From Actinomadura sp. K4S16 (GTDB lineage Bacteria; Actinomycetota; Actinomycetes; Streptosporangiales; Streptosporangiaceae), in the NCBI RefSeq assembly GCF_008327685.1, contig NZ_BDDE01000014.1, positions 1 through 64,000 of the forward strand: DNA of 64,000 nucleotides, in the 5' to 3' direction. The notes beneath the pieces were generated by a model. The model saw nothing but the letters and a program-made list of their open reading frames with translations, ran no database searches and was not told the DNA's origin. Positions 7,485 through 16,174 of this stretch are shown piece after piece; the first letter of the stretch is position 1, and each line of letters begins with the position of its first letter. Both the position numbers and the translations under genes were made by a program.

Positions 7485-10400
7485 GAAGCGGGCCGGGCGC
7501 GAGGCCGTCGAGGTCGCGCTGCTGGGCCGGTTCGAGGTCCGGGTCGCGGGAGACCCGGTCCCCGCCGCTGCCTGGAGCCGGCGCCACGCCGCGGCGCTGG
7601 TGAAGATGCTGTCGCTCGCGCCCCGCCGCCGGATGCACCGCGAGCAGGTCATGGACGCGCTCTGGCCGGACGTGCCCGTGCACGAGGCGGCGCCCCGCCT
7701 GCACAAGGCGGCGCACTTCGCCCGCCGCGTCCTCGGTACCGGCAGCCTGGTGCTGCGCGCCGAATCGGTCATGCTCTTCCCGGACGTCGAGATCGACATC
7801 GACGTGCTCCGCTTCCAGGAACTCGCCGCCAAGGCCCTCCAGGAGGGCGACCAGGCCGCGGCGTCCGAGGCGGCGGACGCGTACCGGGGCCCGCTCCTGC
7901 CCGAAGACCCCTACGAACCATGGGCGGACGAGCCGCGGGATCGCCTCCACTCCGAATACCTCCGGATGCTGCGCCAGGCCCGGCGGTGGGCCGAGCTAGC
8001 CGAGCAGGACCCGGCCGACACCGAGGCCCACCTGGAGCTGATGCGCCGGCACGCCGGCCTCGGGGACCGCCGCGCGGCACTGCGCCAGTTCGAGCGCATG
8101 GACCGGGCGCTCCACCGGGAACTGGGCGTGGGGCCGAGCGACGAGGCCATCGCACTGCGCAACTCGCTCGTGGAGACCGCCGGCCCGCCGGGCGGCCCCG
8201 CCCCGTCCGCGCGGACCGCCCTGGTCGGCCGCGCGGCGTCCACGGCGACCCTCGAAGGCCTGCTGGCGGAGGCCGGCCGGGACCGCGGCCTCGGCCGCAC
8301 GGTGTTCATCTCGGGCGCGCCCGGCATGGGCAAGTCGACGCTCGCCGAGTGGATGCGCGGACGGGCCGCCGCCAGCGGCTGGCGGGTCGGGCACGGCGTC
8401 GCCGCCCCGATCGAGGGCGCCTGGGCGTACGCGCCGGTGCTGGAGGCCCTCGCCGACCTGTGCCGGCACCACCCCACCCTGCTGGACGGCCTGGACGACC
8501 GGTGCCGGGAGGACATCGACCGGGCGCTGTCGGGCCGCGTGCTCGACTGGGACGGCGACGGCAGCCACCAGCGGCTGTTCGTGGCCGTGGCCGAGCTGGT
8601 CCGGCTCGCCGCGGCGGGCACCGGCGTCCTGCTGACGGTCGACGACGTGCACGAGGCCGACGACGCCAGCCTGCGGCTGCTCCACTACCTGTCCCGCAGC
8701 TGCCTGTCCGAGCGCCTGATCCTGGTGCTGACGCATCGCCGGCAGCCGATCACCGAGGCCTTCGAGAACGTCCGGGCGAGCCTGCTGGGCCGGACGGCCG
8801 CCATCGAGGTGGCCCTGGCGCCACTCGACCGCGCCGAGACCGCCGAGCTGGTGGCCGCCTGCCGCCCGGACGCGCCCGGCGGGCTCGTCGAGCACATCTG
8901 GGACGTCTCCGGCGGGGTGCCGTTCCCGATCGTCGAGCTGGCGCGGACCGCCGGACTCTCCCGGGACGGCGGCGCGGAGGGCGAGCCCATGCCGGGCGAC
9001 GCCGTGCTGGCGGTGCTGTCCCCCCGGCTGCGCACCGCCCTCGAACCCGTCGCGACGGCGGGATCGACGTTCGACACCGACGAGTTCATCGCGCTGTGCG
9101 GCCTGCCGGACGAGGACGAGGCGTTCGACTGCCTCGACGCCGCACTGGCGGCCCTGGTGGTCGAGCGGACCCTCGGCGGCTACCGGTTCCGGCACCGGCT
9201 GATCCGCGACGCGCTGCTCGCCGGGATCCCGCCGCACCGCGAGCGGGCGCTGCACCGGGCCTGCGCGCGGCGGCTCGCGGCGATGGGGTCCTCGCCGGCC
9301 CGCGTCGGCCACCATCTGCTGGCCGCGGGCGAGCACCGGGCCGCGGTGCCGTACGTCCTGCGGGCGGCCGAGACCCAGGCGGCCGTGGGGGCCTACCGCG
9401 ACGCGCTGTCCCTGGTGGACTCGGTGCGCTCGGTGGCGGAGGGAGCGGACCTGGCCAGGGTCCTGGCGCTGCGGGCCGAGCTGCTGGGCGCGGTCGGCGA
9501 CCCGGCCGCGATCTCCGCGTTCCGGCAGGCCGTCGCGGCGGCTCCCGAGGCCGCGCGGCGGCCGCTGCGCGCCCGGATGGCCCTGACGGCCGTCTACCTC
9601 CACGACCTCGACACCGCGGGCGCGGTGCTGGCCGGGCTGGAGGCCCCGGCCGCCGACGGCGAGCAGACGGGCGGGGACGGCCGCGACCAGCGCGACGCGA
9701 ACGCCACGATCATGCTGATCAAGGGCTACCTGGCCTACTTCGGCGGCGACCTGGACGCCGCGTGGGAGGCGGTGTCGACGGCCGACCGGCTGAGCGCGGC
9801 CGACAGCGCCGGCTGGCGGCAGCTCGACATGATCGCCCTGAAGGGGCTCATCACGCACAACCGCGGCGAGTGGGACCAGCTGATGCGGCTGGAGCTGATG
9901 CGCACCCGCCAGGACCCCGGGCTGACCACGGCCGTCTTCGACTCGCACCTGTGCGTGGTCGAGTTCCTGCTCTACGGCCCGACCCCCTACTCGGAAGTGA
10001 TCGAGTTCGCCCGGACCCTCCGCACGACCGCGGAGCGGGCCGGCGCGCTGCGCGCGGTGGCCTTCGCCGGCACGGTGATCGGCGAGGCCGCGCTGCTGCA
10101 CGGCGACCTGGGCCTCGCGCTTTGCGAGCTGACCGACGCGGTGGACCTGCATCGCGAGCTCGGCGCCACGATGGGCGAGGCGCACTCGCTGCAGCGGCTG
10201 GCCGAGGTCCGCCTCGCCCTCGGCGACCGCGCCGAGGCCGGCCGCCTGCTCCGCCGGGCCCTGCCGCTCGCCCGCTGGGCACCGCTCGCGATGCACCTGC
10301 TCCAGCGCGTCTACGGCACGATGGTGGCGGCCGAGGAGGACCCCGAGGCGGCGCGCGCGGTCGTCGACGCCGCGGAGGCGTCCCTGGCCCACACCGACTT

Positions 10401-10692
10401 CTGCCCGTTCTGTGCCGTCATGTTCGAGGTCCCCTCCGCGATCGCGTGCACCCGCGCCGGCGACCTCGCCGAGGCGCGCCGCCACCTGGAGCGGGCCGAG
10501 CTGTCCGCGGCGATGTGGGAGGGCACGGCCTGGCAGGCGGCGATGCTGGAGGCGCGAGCCCACCTGGCCCGCGCCGAAGGGGCCGCGGACGAGGCGGCCG
10601 AACTGCTGTCGCGGGCCGCCGCGATGTTCGAGGAGGCGTCGCAGCCCCTGGACGCCGCCCGATGCCGCGCCGGCATCCCCGAAGCGGTCTGA
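7480..10692 (+). CDS. Large BTAD-domain / AAA ATPase transcriptional regulator
   Basis: Regulator of about 1070 residues. The N-terminus is an OmpR-like winged helix (VALLGRFEVRVAG onward, with RMHREQVMDALWPD) joined to a bacterial transcriptional activator (BTAD) domain to about residue 235. An AAA/STAND ATPase follows, with Walker A GAPGMGKST (about 277) and Walker B LLTVDDVHEADD (about 386). The C-terminal half is helical, alanine-rich and TPR-like. No LuxR-type helix-turn-helix is visible at the C-terminus, so DNA binding would be N-terminal as in AfsR-like proteins. Starts at 7480 (ATG) or 7483 (GTG) are equally possible. It probably controls the upstream monooxygenase/OsmC genes, by adjacency. 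Confidence 0.82.
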   Translation: MVKRAGREAVEVALLGRFEVRVAGDPVPAAAWSRRHAAALVKMLSLAPRRRMHREQVMDALWPDVPVHEAAPRLHKAAHFARRVLGTGSLVLRAESVMLFPDVEIDIDVLRFQELAAKALQEGDQAAASEAADAYRGPLLPEDPYEPWADEPRDRLHSEYLRMLRQARRWAELAEQDPADTEAHLELMRRHAGLGDRRAALRQFERMDRALHRELGVGPSDEAIALRNSLVETAGPPGGPAPSARTALVGRAASTATLEGLLAEAGRDRGLGRTVFISGAPGMGKSTLAEWMRGRAAASGWRVGHGVAAPIEGAWAYAPVLEALADLCRHHPTLLDGLDDRCREDIDRALSGRVLDWDGDGSHQRLFVAVAELVRLAAAGTGVLLTVDDVHEADDASLRLLHYLSRSCLSERLILVLTHRRQPITEAFENVRASLLGRTAAIEVALAPLDRAETAELVAACRPDAPGGLVEHIWDVSGGVPFPIVELARTAGLSRDGGAEGEPMPGDAVLAVLSPRLRTALEPVATAGSTFDTDEFIALCGLPDEDEAFDCLDAALAALVVERTLGGYRFRHRLIRDALLAGIPPHRERALHRACARRLAAMGSSPARVGHHLLAAGEHRAAVPYVLRAAETQAAVGAYRDALSLVDSVRSVAEGADLARVLALRAELLGAVGDPAAISAFRQAVAAAPEAARRPLRARMALTAVYLHDLDTAGAVLAGLEAPAADGEQTGGDGRDQRDANATIMLIKGYLAYFGGDLDAAWEAVSTADRLSAADSAGWRQLDMIALKGLITHNRGEWDQLMRLELMRTRQDPGLTTAVFDSHLCVVEFLLYGPTPYSEVIEFARTLRTTAERAGALRAVAFAGTVIGEAALLHGDLGLALCELTDAVDLHRELGATMGEAHSLQRLAEVRLALGDRAEAGRLLRRALPLARWAPLAMHLLQRVYGTMVAAEEDPEAARAVVDAAEASLAHTDFCPFCAVMFEVPSAIACTRAGDLAEARRHLERAELSAAMWEGTAWQAAMLEARAHLARAEGAADEAAELLSRAAAMFEEASQPLDAARCRAGIPEAV

Positions 10693-11009
10693 CCGCCTCG
10701 GCACCCCCGCCGTCGACGTCGATGAAGGTCGCGGCTGGCAGTGGCCGTCATGCCATATAAGGAATGGACCCGGCGCCGAGAGCGCGCGGAGCCGTTCGTC
10801 GCGGTGGTCGGAGGGTGGCGCGCTGGGGCGAGCGTCAGCGCCCGGTGGACTTTGCACATATCCGAGTAAGGGCGCATCGCAGCGGGTTGGTAACTCTGCG
10901 TCACGGGTACGCACGGCTGGTGACGATCGGGCTTGAACGCGGCCCGTGCGGAGGTTGCGGCGATGAGTCCGGGAGCCAGGTCACCGCCGCGGGACACTGG
11001 GGGGTTGGG
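10693..11009. other. Intergenic region upstream of a solute-binding protein
   Basis: About 317 bp with no convincing gene. It contains a short hairpin over the regulator's stop region (GCGGT/ACCGC) and one A+T-rich patch around 10755 with a TATAAG that could be a -10 box, but no good -35. The frame of the downstream gene stays open through part of it without conserved content. Confidence 0.4.
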
Positions 11010-12419
11010 ATGGGACGGGATCCTGCACGCGTCTCTCGGCGCGGGGCGCTCAAGCTGGCGGGGGTGGGGGCACTTGGCGCGACGGCGGCCGCACGCGTCC
11101 CCGGAGGCGGGGATCAAGGGACCGCGGCGCAGCCGGAGCCCCCCACGATCTTTCTCGAGCCGACCAGGAAGCTCTCGGGCACGTTGTCGATCCTCCAGCG
11201 GAGGCATTACGTGCCCCGCTACGACAGGTGGTTCGACGCCTTCGCCAAGGAGTGGGGGAGGCGCGTGGGAGTGGACGTGCGAGTCGAGCACGTCGTCCCG
11301 GAGAGTCTCGTGTCGCGCACGCAGGCGTTGATCGAGGCGGGGACCGGCCAGGACCTCATCGAGTGGATCAGCCCTCCCGCGCAGCTCGAACCGTACCTCG
11401 TCGACATGGGCGACCTCCAGGCGGAAGCGGTCAGACGCTTCGGCCTCGAACAGCCCCTCTGCAGGAAGGCCGCCTACAACCCCTCCACGCGGAAGTACTA
11501 CGGCTACACCCACGCCTGGGCCCCCTGCCAGGGCAACTACCGCAAGAGCCTGTGGCGGCAGGTGGGAATGGGCGACGGACCGTCGACCTGGGACGAACTG
11601 CGTGAGGGCGGCAGGGCGATCAAACGGAAGCTCAACGTCCCCGTGGGCATCGGCATGTCCAACGAGCTGGATTCCAACATCTCGGTCCGGGCGCTCATGT
11701 GGTCGTACGGCGCGTCGGTGCAGAACGAGCTCGAGCAGGTGGTGATCAACTCACCCGAGACGGTCGCCGCCGTCACCGCCATGGTGCGGCTCTACCGGGA
11801 GGCGATGACCCCGGAGGTGTTCTCCTGGAACCAGCTCTCCAATAACCAAGGGCTCATAGCCGGACGACTCTCCTACATCGCCAACCCCGTCTCGGCGTTC
11901 CGCACCGCGCAGGCCGAGGCCCCCAGGATCGCCGACGACATCTTCTTCAAGCGACCGCTCAGGGGCCCGACGGGTCTGGGCCTCAGCGGCCCGCAGCCGG
12001 TCTTCGTCTACTTCGTCCCCAGGTTCTCCAGGAATGTCGACGCCGCCAAGGAGTTCCTTCTCAACCTGTCGGCCAACGACGCGAGCAGCACCTACCAGTC
12101 CGAGCTGTACAACCTGCCGGCGTTTCCGGCCGTGGTGCCGCAACTGGACCGCTGGTTGTCAGACGACCCGTTCGGGGCACGGCCGTCCGACAAGCTCAAA
12201 CTGCTGCAGGACGCGGCGACATGGACCGCGAACATCGGCTACCCGGGACCGTCCAACCCCGCCATCGGCGAGGTGTTCACCCGATCGATCCTGCCGCGGA
12301 TGATGGCGCGCGCCGCCCAGGGAAGGCAGACGCCCAAGCAGTCGGTGGCCCTGGCCGAAGCCGAGATCAAGCCGATCTTCGAAAAATGGGGCTCCCGCGG
12401 CCTCCTCTGCAACTGCTGA
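11010..12419 (+). CDS. TAT-exported extracellular solute-binding protein (ABC type 1)
   Basis: Periplasmic-type binding protein of 469 residues, exported through the twin-arginine route (RVSRRGALKLAGVGALGA, about residues 7-24). The mature part follows the family-1 solute-binding fold: SGTLSILQRRHYVPRYDRWF near the start, then long segments typical of sugar or oligosaccharide binding proteins (QALIEAGTGQDLIEW, GDGPSTWDELREGG). The ATG at 11010 has a GGGGGG run about 8 nt upstream and puts the TAT motif at the proper distance. No permease or ATPase gene adjoins it, so its transporter must be encoded elsewhere. Ligand unknown. Confidence 0.82.
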   Translation: MGRDPARVSRRGALKLAGVGALGATAAARVPGGGDQGTAAQPEPPTIFLEPTRKLSGTLSILQRRHYVPRYDRWFDAFAKEWGRRVGVDVRVEHVVPESLVSRTQALIEAGTGQDLIEWISPPAQLEPYLVDMGDLQAEAVRRFGLEQPLCRKAAYNPSTRKYYGYTHAWAPCQGNYRKSLWRQVGMGDGPSTWDELREGGRAIKRKLNVPVGIGMSNELDSNISVRALMWSYGASVQNELEQVVINSPETVAAVTAMVRLYREAMTPEVFSWNQLSNNQGLIAGRLSYIANPVSAFRTAQAEAPRIADDIFFKRPLRGPTGLGLSGPQPVFVYFVPRFSRNVDAAKEFLLNLSANDASSTYQSELYNLPAFPAVVPQLDRWLSDDPFGARPSDKLKLLQDAATWTANIGYPGPSNPAIGEVFTRSILPRMMARAAQGRQTPKQSVALAEAEIKPIFEKWGSRGLLCNC

Positions 12420-12570
12420 GAACAACAGCGACCCCGACGTCACCAGGGCGCTCGGCCACAGTGCGGAGGCGGCGCGCGCGACTGACGCGTTGATTCCGGC
12501 GCGCGGGACGAGGTCGGCCCAGCGCTCGCGGCAGTTGGCGATAGTCCTGACGACATTGACGGCGACCTGC

Positions 12571-13032
12571 TCACTGTTTTCGGGGGGTCCGTTCGGCGAG
12601 GCGACGTCTCAGACCCGTTCGCATGCGCGCTGACGCACCAGGCAATGCGGCCAGGTGATGCAACTCGTCCGGTTGCAGTTCCTGCCGGGTGGCGAGTGCG
12701 AGCACAGCCGCGTATGGCCGAGTCGTGGATGACAGCAATCGGGCTTCGATCTCGGCCATCACTCTGAGCAGCACCTCGCGATCAGCGTTGGGGTGCTCGG
12801 CAAGGAGCCGCAAGAGCAGACCGTCGTTCCAAGCGCTGTCCCGCTTTGAGGACAGGTCGGCTAGGACGTCCACAGGTGTGCGGGGGTTGGACGCCATTGC
12901 CTGCCAGACGAATGGGTACGGACACCGGGCGAGATGGAGGAACGTCTGCATGTCGGTGTGCAGAGCGCTCGCCGCGTCGAGGTAGTCCGCAGGCGTGCGG
13001 AAGCGCGGGGGTACTTCGTCATGTTCGCCCAT
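12571..13032 (-). CDS. Hypothetical protein with leucine-rich-variant-like helices
   Basis: About 153 residues and not recognised by family. The sequence has alternating amphipathic helices with spacing like leucine-rich-repeat-variant proteins (for example AMASNPRTPVDVLADLSSKR and LAEHPNADREVLLRVMAEIE), which usually mediate protein contacts. The ATG at 13032 has GAGGTGG close upstream. A GTG at 13074 in the same frame would add 14 residues but has a weak ribosome site. It is isolated and transcribed towards the solute-binding protein gene. No function proposed. Confidence 0.6.
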   Translation of the reverse strand: MGEHDEVPPRFRTPADYLDAASALHTDMQTFLHLARCPYPFVWQAMASNPRTPVDVLADLSSKRDSAWNDGLLLRLLAEHPNADREVLLRVMAEIEARLLSSTTRPYAAVLALATRQELQPDELHHLAALPGASARMRTGLRRRLAERTPRKQ

Positions 13033-13140
13033 GCCCACCTCGGACAATCTACGCTCGAACGCCTCTTGCTCCACCTCGGGCTGTCCGGGGCGTCGGGGTT
13101 GGAGGGGTAACGCGGGTGGGTGCGGGGCGGATTAGCTGTT

Positions 13141-13899
13141 ATGGCGCGATTTCATGGTTCGATCACGGTTTCGGCCCTGCCGCGTCAATGGTTTGAGACG
13201 TTCGTTGCCGACCTGTACGAAGTGCTCGAGACGGCTCGTGTGGTCGATGGCGCAGTCGTCACCGAAATCGGCGAGATCGAAGGGGTCCGACTCGTCAAAG
13301 GGCGGCATCTGGCGACCGGCGCGCGGTACCGGCTGGAGGGGGACGGCGAAGCAGACGACGACTCGACGAGCGAGCTGGTCGTTTCGCGGTGGAGCCGCCG
13401 CCGCGAGACCAGCGTTGAATTCACCAGTTCGGACGGCGACGGCACCGCCTCCGGTGTGCTGCGCTTTGACAGCGCCACGCGGCCGAGGAATTTCACCATG
13501 GCAGGGAGGTACCAGGGTTCGGGACGGCTGCGGCAGATGTCGTGGAAGGGCAGCGCCGATATCGAACGGTGGTGGGAGCAAGTGAGCGAGGCCGGCGCGA
13601 AGCGGGCCAAGCCGCAGTTGACCGCGAGGCTGTCGCATTCGCTTGTCTCGCTGAAACTCGCGATCGCTGCGGAGCCGGCGGATGACGGTCGCTGGTCGAT
13701 CGATGTGACCCTGGTGGTCCGCGGACGCTCGTGGGCCCGGCCGGTGGGCGCGCTGGCCTCTCTGTTCGGAGGCTTCGCCCTGCGGCGGCTCTTCAAGCGC
13801 GGCCTCGATGACGTCCGGCGCGGGTGGGAGGACAACGTGCCCGCCCTGGTCAGGGAGGATCCGCTCTACGCGGTGGGGAAGGTGCTCATCCCACCCTGA
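13141..13899 (+). CDS. Hypothetical protein
   Basis: 252 residues, soluble, not recognised. It starts MARFHGSITVSALP, is rich in charged beta-strand-like segments, and has a hydrophobic stretch near residue 210 (VGALASLFGGFALRRLF) that could be a weak membrane anchor or helix. Codon use is typical of the neighbours, so I regard it as real. The ATG at 13141 has only a weak ribosome site, and an in-frame upstream ATG at 13120 is an alternative. A DinB gene follows 62 bp downstream with its own promoter signal. Confidence 0.55.
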   Translation: MARFHGSITVSALPRQWFETFVADLYEVLETARVVDGAVVTEIGEIEGVRLVKGRHLATGARYRLEGDGEADDDSTSELVVSRWSRRRETSVEFTSSDGDGTASGVLRFDSATRPRNFTMAGRYQGSGRLRQMSWKGSADIERWWEQVSEAGAKRAKPQLTARLSHSLVSLKLAIAAEPADDGRWSIDVTLVVRGRSWARPVGALASLFGGFALRRLFKRGLDDVRRGWEDNVPALVREDPLYAVGKVLIPP

Positions 13900-13948
13900 G
13901 CGCCGAGCACGTGCTCGCTTCTCGTGCACCGCGGGTGAGCGGGACCCA

Positions 13949-13954
13949 TATCGT
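13949..13954 (+). promoter_or_regulatory. -10 box TATCGT for a leaderless DinB mRNA
   Basis: TATCGT ends exactly 7 nt before the ATG at 13962 and no Shine-Dalgarno is present, the usual geometry of leaderless actinobacterial genes. The -35 is weak. Confidence 0.5.
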
Positions 13955-13961
13955 TGGGATC

Positions 13962-14456
13962 ATGGCTCTCCTCTCGTCCATGGAATCCGCCGTCTGGGAC
14001 GCACCGCTCCGCGAGCAGTTCGAGGTGTTCCTCGATGAGCACCGGGCCGCGTTGCACGACTGCCTGGACGGGCTGACCGAGGAGCAGGCGCGACGCCCGC
14101 TGGTCGCCTCGAAGACCACGCTGCTGGGGCTGGTCAAGCACGCGACGTTCGTCGAGAAGGTCTGGTTCGACGAGGCGATCAAGTGCAGGTCCCGCAGCGA
14201 GATCGGCATCCCGGACACGCCCGACGAGTCGTTCGATCTCGACGACGGCGACACGATCGCGTCCGTCCAGCGGGCCCATCGGGAGGCCTGCGCGGCGTCT
14301 CGCCAGGCCGCGGCGGACCAGGCCCTGGACGATCTCGTGCTCGGCAACCGGCGCGGGCCGCTGCCGCTGCGCTGGGTCTACCTTCACATGCTGCGCGAAC
14401 TGGCCCAGCACTGCGGCCACGCGGACATCCTTCGCGAACAACTGCTCCAGGCCTAG
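13962..14456 (+). CDS. DinB family protein (DUF664-like)
   Basis: 164-residue four-helix-bundle protein of the DinB/YfiT superfamily, whose members bind a metal through three histidines and often act as thiol (mycothiol or bacillithiol) S-transferases. Candidate metal ligands are His in LGLVKHATFVEKVWF, and the HMLRELAQHCGHADILREQLL segment at the C-terminus, which matches the family's conserved terminal helix. Start chosen at the ATG preceded by a leaderless-type -10 box. It stands alone between two unrelated genes. Exact substrate unknown; general detoxification is a guess from the family. Confidence 0.82.
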   Translation: MALLSSMESAVWDAPLREQFEVFLDEHRAALHDCLDGLTEEQARRPLVASKTTLLGLVKHATFVEKVWFDEAIKCRSRSEIGIPDTPDESFDLDDGDTIASVQRAHREACAASRQAAADQALDDLVLGNRRGPLPLRWVYLHMLRELAQHCGHADILREQLLQA

Positions 14457-14720
14457 GTTCCGGACGGGAAGACCGCAAGCGGCGGGAAAGCCGCGCTCAC
14501 TCAGCGCATTGCAGCAATTACCCGTTGAACATTGGTCGCCCCATCACATTTCCCGTGGCGCACTGACACCGGACCTTGCCCGGCGTTGCTCCGCATAGTT
14601 CCCAGGGACTAGCCGAACTGGTGCCCTGGCTTCTGTCGTCACCGCATGCCGAAGGGCTTAGCTCTTTGCTAAAGCCCCTATCGAATCCGCCCTGTCCGTG
14701 GGTTCGCGGAGATGATGGAA

Positions 14721-15326
14721 ATGACAGCCAATCCCCCGCGCGGCGAATTCCCCGCGCGCCGGCCTCGCCGCCTGGCCGGTGCCCTCCGAATCCTCACGGT
14801 GACGGCCGTCGCCTCCGGTGCCCTGTTGGCCGTTCAGGCCCAGGCGCAGGCGACGCCGTTCCCCGAGACCCGGCTGGCCGACAACGCCACCCACACATAC
14901 TGCATCCGCGGCGGCGGCTGGACGACCGCACGCAGGACGTCCGTGGTCTGGGGCATGAACCGCCTGGCCAACACCACCGACATGGGCGCCAAGTCCGAGA
15001 GCTGCACCCTCAGGACGGACGTCGTCTGGCTGACCAAGAATCTGGAGGCGGGCGTGCGCGGCCAGACGAAATGCACGCGGCTCATCGGTCCCAAGTGCGA
15101 CAGCGCCACCATCTGGATGGACTTCCCCGAACTCGCCAAGGGGACCGACGACTGGTACGACTACCGCAAGACGGCCGTGCATGAGATCGGGCACACCATC
15201 GGCTTCGGCCACCACGCCAGCAGCTCGCACAAGTGCGCCATGATCAGCGGTGAGGTCCCGAGCCGCTCGATCGTCTGGCGCAGCTACACCGCCCATGACC
15301 GCAGCCACATCAACGCGAGCTACTGA
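14721..15326 (+). CDS. Secreted metzincin-type metalloprotease
   Basis: About 201 residues, exported by a Sec-type signal (basic RRPRR stretch, then a hydrophobic core ending QAQAQATPFP). The zinc site HEIGHTIGFGHH is the metzincin motif HExxHxxGxxH (His154, Glu155, His158, His164 from this start). The protein is compact, with several cysteines likely forming disulphides. ATG codons at 14712 and 14715 are alternatives; 14721 has GGAG about 9 nt upstream and is preferred. A lipoprotein gene follows after 17 nt, so the two are probably one operon. A second small metzincin lies at 53157-54164. Physiological substrate unknown. Confidence 0.82.
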   Translation: MTANPPRGEFPARRPRRLAGALRILTVTAVASGALLAVQAQAQATPFPETRLADNATHTYCIRGGGWTTARRTSVVWGMNRLANTTDMGAKSESCTLRTDVVWLTKNLEAGVRGQTKCTRLIGPKCDSATIWMDFPELAKGTDDWYDYRKTAVHEIGHTIGFGHHASSSHKCAMISGEVPSRSIVWRSYTAHDRSHINASY

Positions 15327-15343
15327 GCCGAGGGGACACCAAT

Positions 15344-16018
15344 ATGAAGACGAACATCGTCGTCATGTCCGTCGCCGCGATCAGTCTCGCGCTCACGGCG
15401 ACCGCGTGCTCCGGCGGCGAATCCGACGCCGGGTCCGCCGCCGCCGGTGGTGCGGGCGACTCGGGCTCGGTGCGCACGCTGACCGGTCTGGCCGCTCAGA
15501 ACCGCGACGTCGACTACGACCCGCTGACGTCGCCGGCGGACGCCAGGAAGAAGGCCGACCTCATCGTCACGGGGACGCTGACGAAGGTGGAGGACGGCAT
15601 CCGGCTCGCCGGCGATCCCACCCAGGCGAAGGACGACTACGTCACCTTCGTCCTCAACGTCCACAAGGTGCTGGACGGGAAGAAGGGCGGGGTGACGGGC
15701 GGCAAGGTCTACGTCTCGGTCTTCACCGGCGGCGCGGCCCCGGCCGCCAAGCTGGCCGCGCTCAATCCGCAGGCGAAGGTCGTGGCGGTTCTCGACGACA
15801 TCACCAACTGGCAGCCCTCCCCCGATGAGACCGTCGTCCGTCCGGCGAACATCCCGGCGGGCGCACGTCTGTACGCGCCCTACACCGACGGTCTGTGGCT
15901 CCAGGGCCGCAGCGACACCAGGATGTTCGGCGTCGGCGTCGAGGCCGCCGACCTGCCCGCCGGCTGGCGGCATGCCAAGACCGTCGACCAGTTCTCGGCC
16001 GCCCTCGACGGCAGCTGA
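15344..16018 (+). CDS. Hypothetical lipoprotein
   Basis: 224-residue exported lipoprotein with a signal peptide and lipobox LTATAC (cysteine about residue 22), followed by a Gly/Ala/Ser-rich tether. The globular part (about 45-224) contains ADLIVTGTLTKVEDGI and TFVLNVHKVLDGKKG, a beta-rich pattern like other actinomycete lipoproteins of unknown function. GAGGGG precedes the ATG. It lies directly behind the metzincin gene and may be a partner or substrate of that protease, but this rests only on adjacency. Confidence 0.72.
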   Translation: MKTNIVVMSVAAISLALTATACSGGESDAGSAAAGGAGDSGSVRTLTGLAAQNRDVDYDPLTSPADARKKADLIVTGTLTKVEDGIRLAGDPTQAKDDYVTFVLNVHKVLDGKKGGVTGGKVYVSVFTGGAAPAAKLAALNPQAKVVAVLDDITNWQPSPDETVVRPANIPAGARLYAPYTDGLWLQGRSDTRMFGVGVEAADLPAGWRHAKTVDQFSAALDGS

Positions 16019-16085
16019 TCGGGATACCCCGCCGCGGGCATTGGCCGCCAACAGCCAAGGCCCGGCGCAGCGGACCGCGGTAGCG

Positions 16086-16119
16086 CCGCCCTCCTGGCTT
16101 CCCGAGAGCAGGAGGGCGG
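16086..16119. terminator. Bidirectional hairpin terminator
   Basis: A perfect 11-bp stem (CCGCCCTCCTG against CAGGAGGGCGG) with a 12-nt loop lies between the convergent lipoprotein and cyclase genes. There is no U-tract, as is common in high-GC actinomycetes. Confidence 0.75.
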
Positions 16120-16174
16120 ACGTCCGCGCCGGCGACGGCTTCCTACCCGAGGCCGCCGTCCCCCGCGTCACCCT

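Noticed and set aside
7461..10760. A 1099-codon open frame on the plus strand, longer than the regulator's frame
   Set aside because: It is shifted relative to the regulator, has arginine/glycine/proline-only composition and no domain, whereas the chosen frame shows BTAD, Walker A and Walker B motifs.
7996..10914. A 972-codon open frame on the minus strand
   Set aside because: It is antisense to the regulator with composition expected from GC-rich shadow frames and no motifs.
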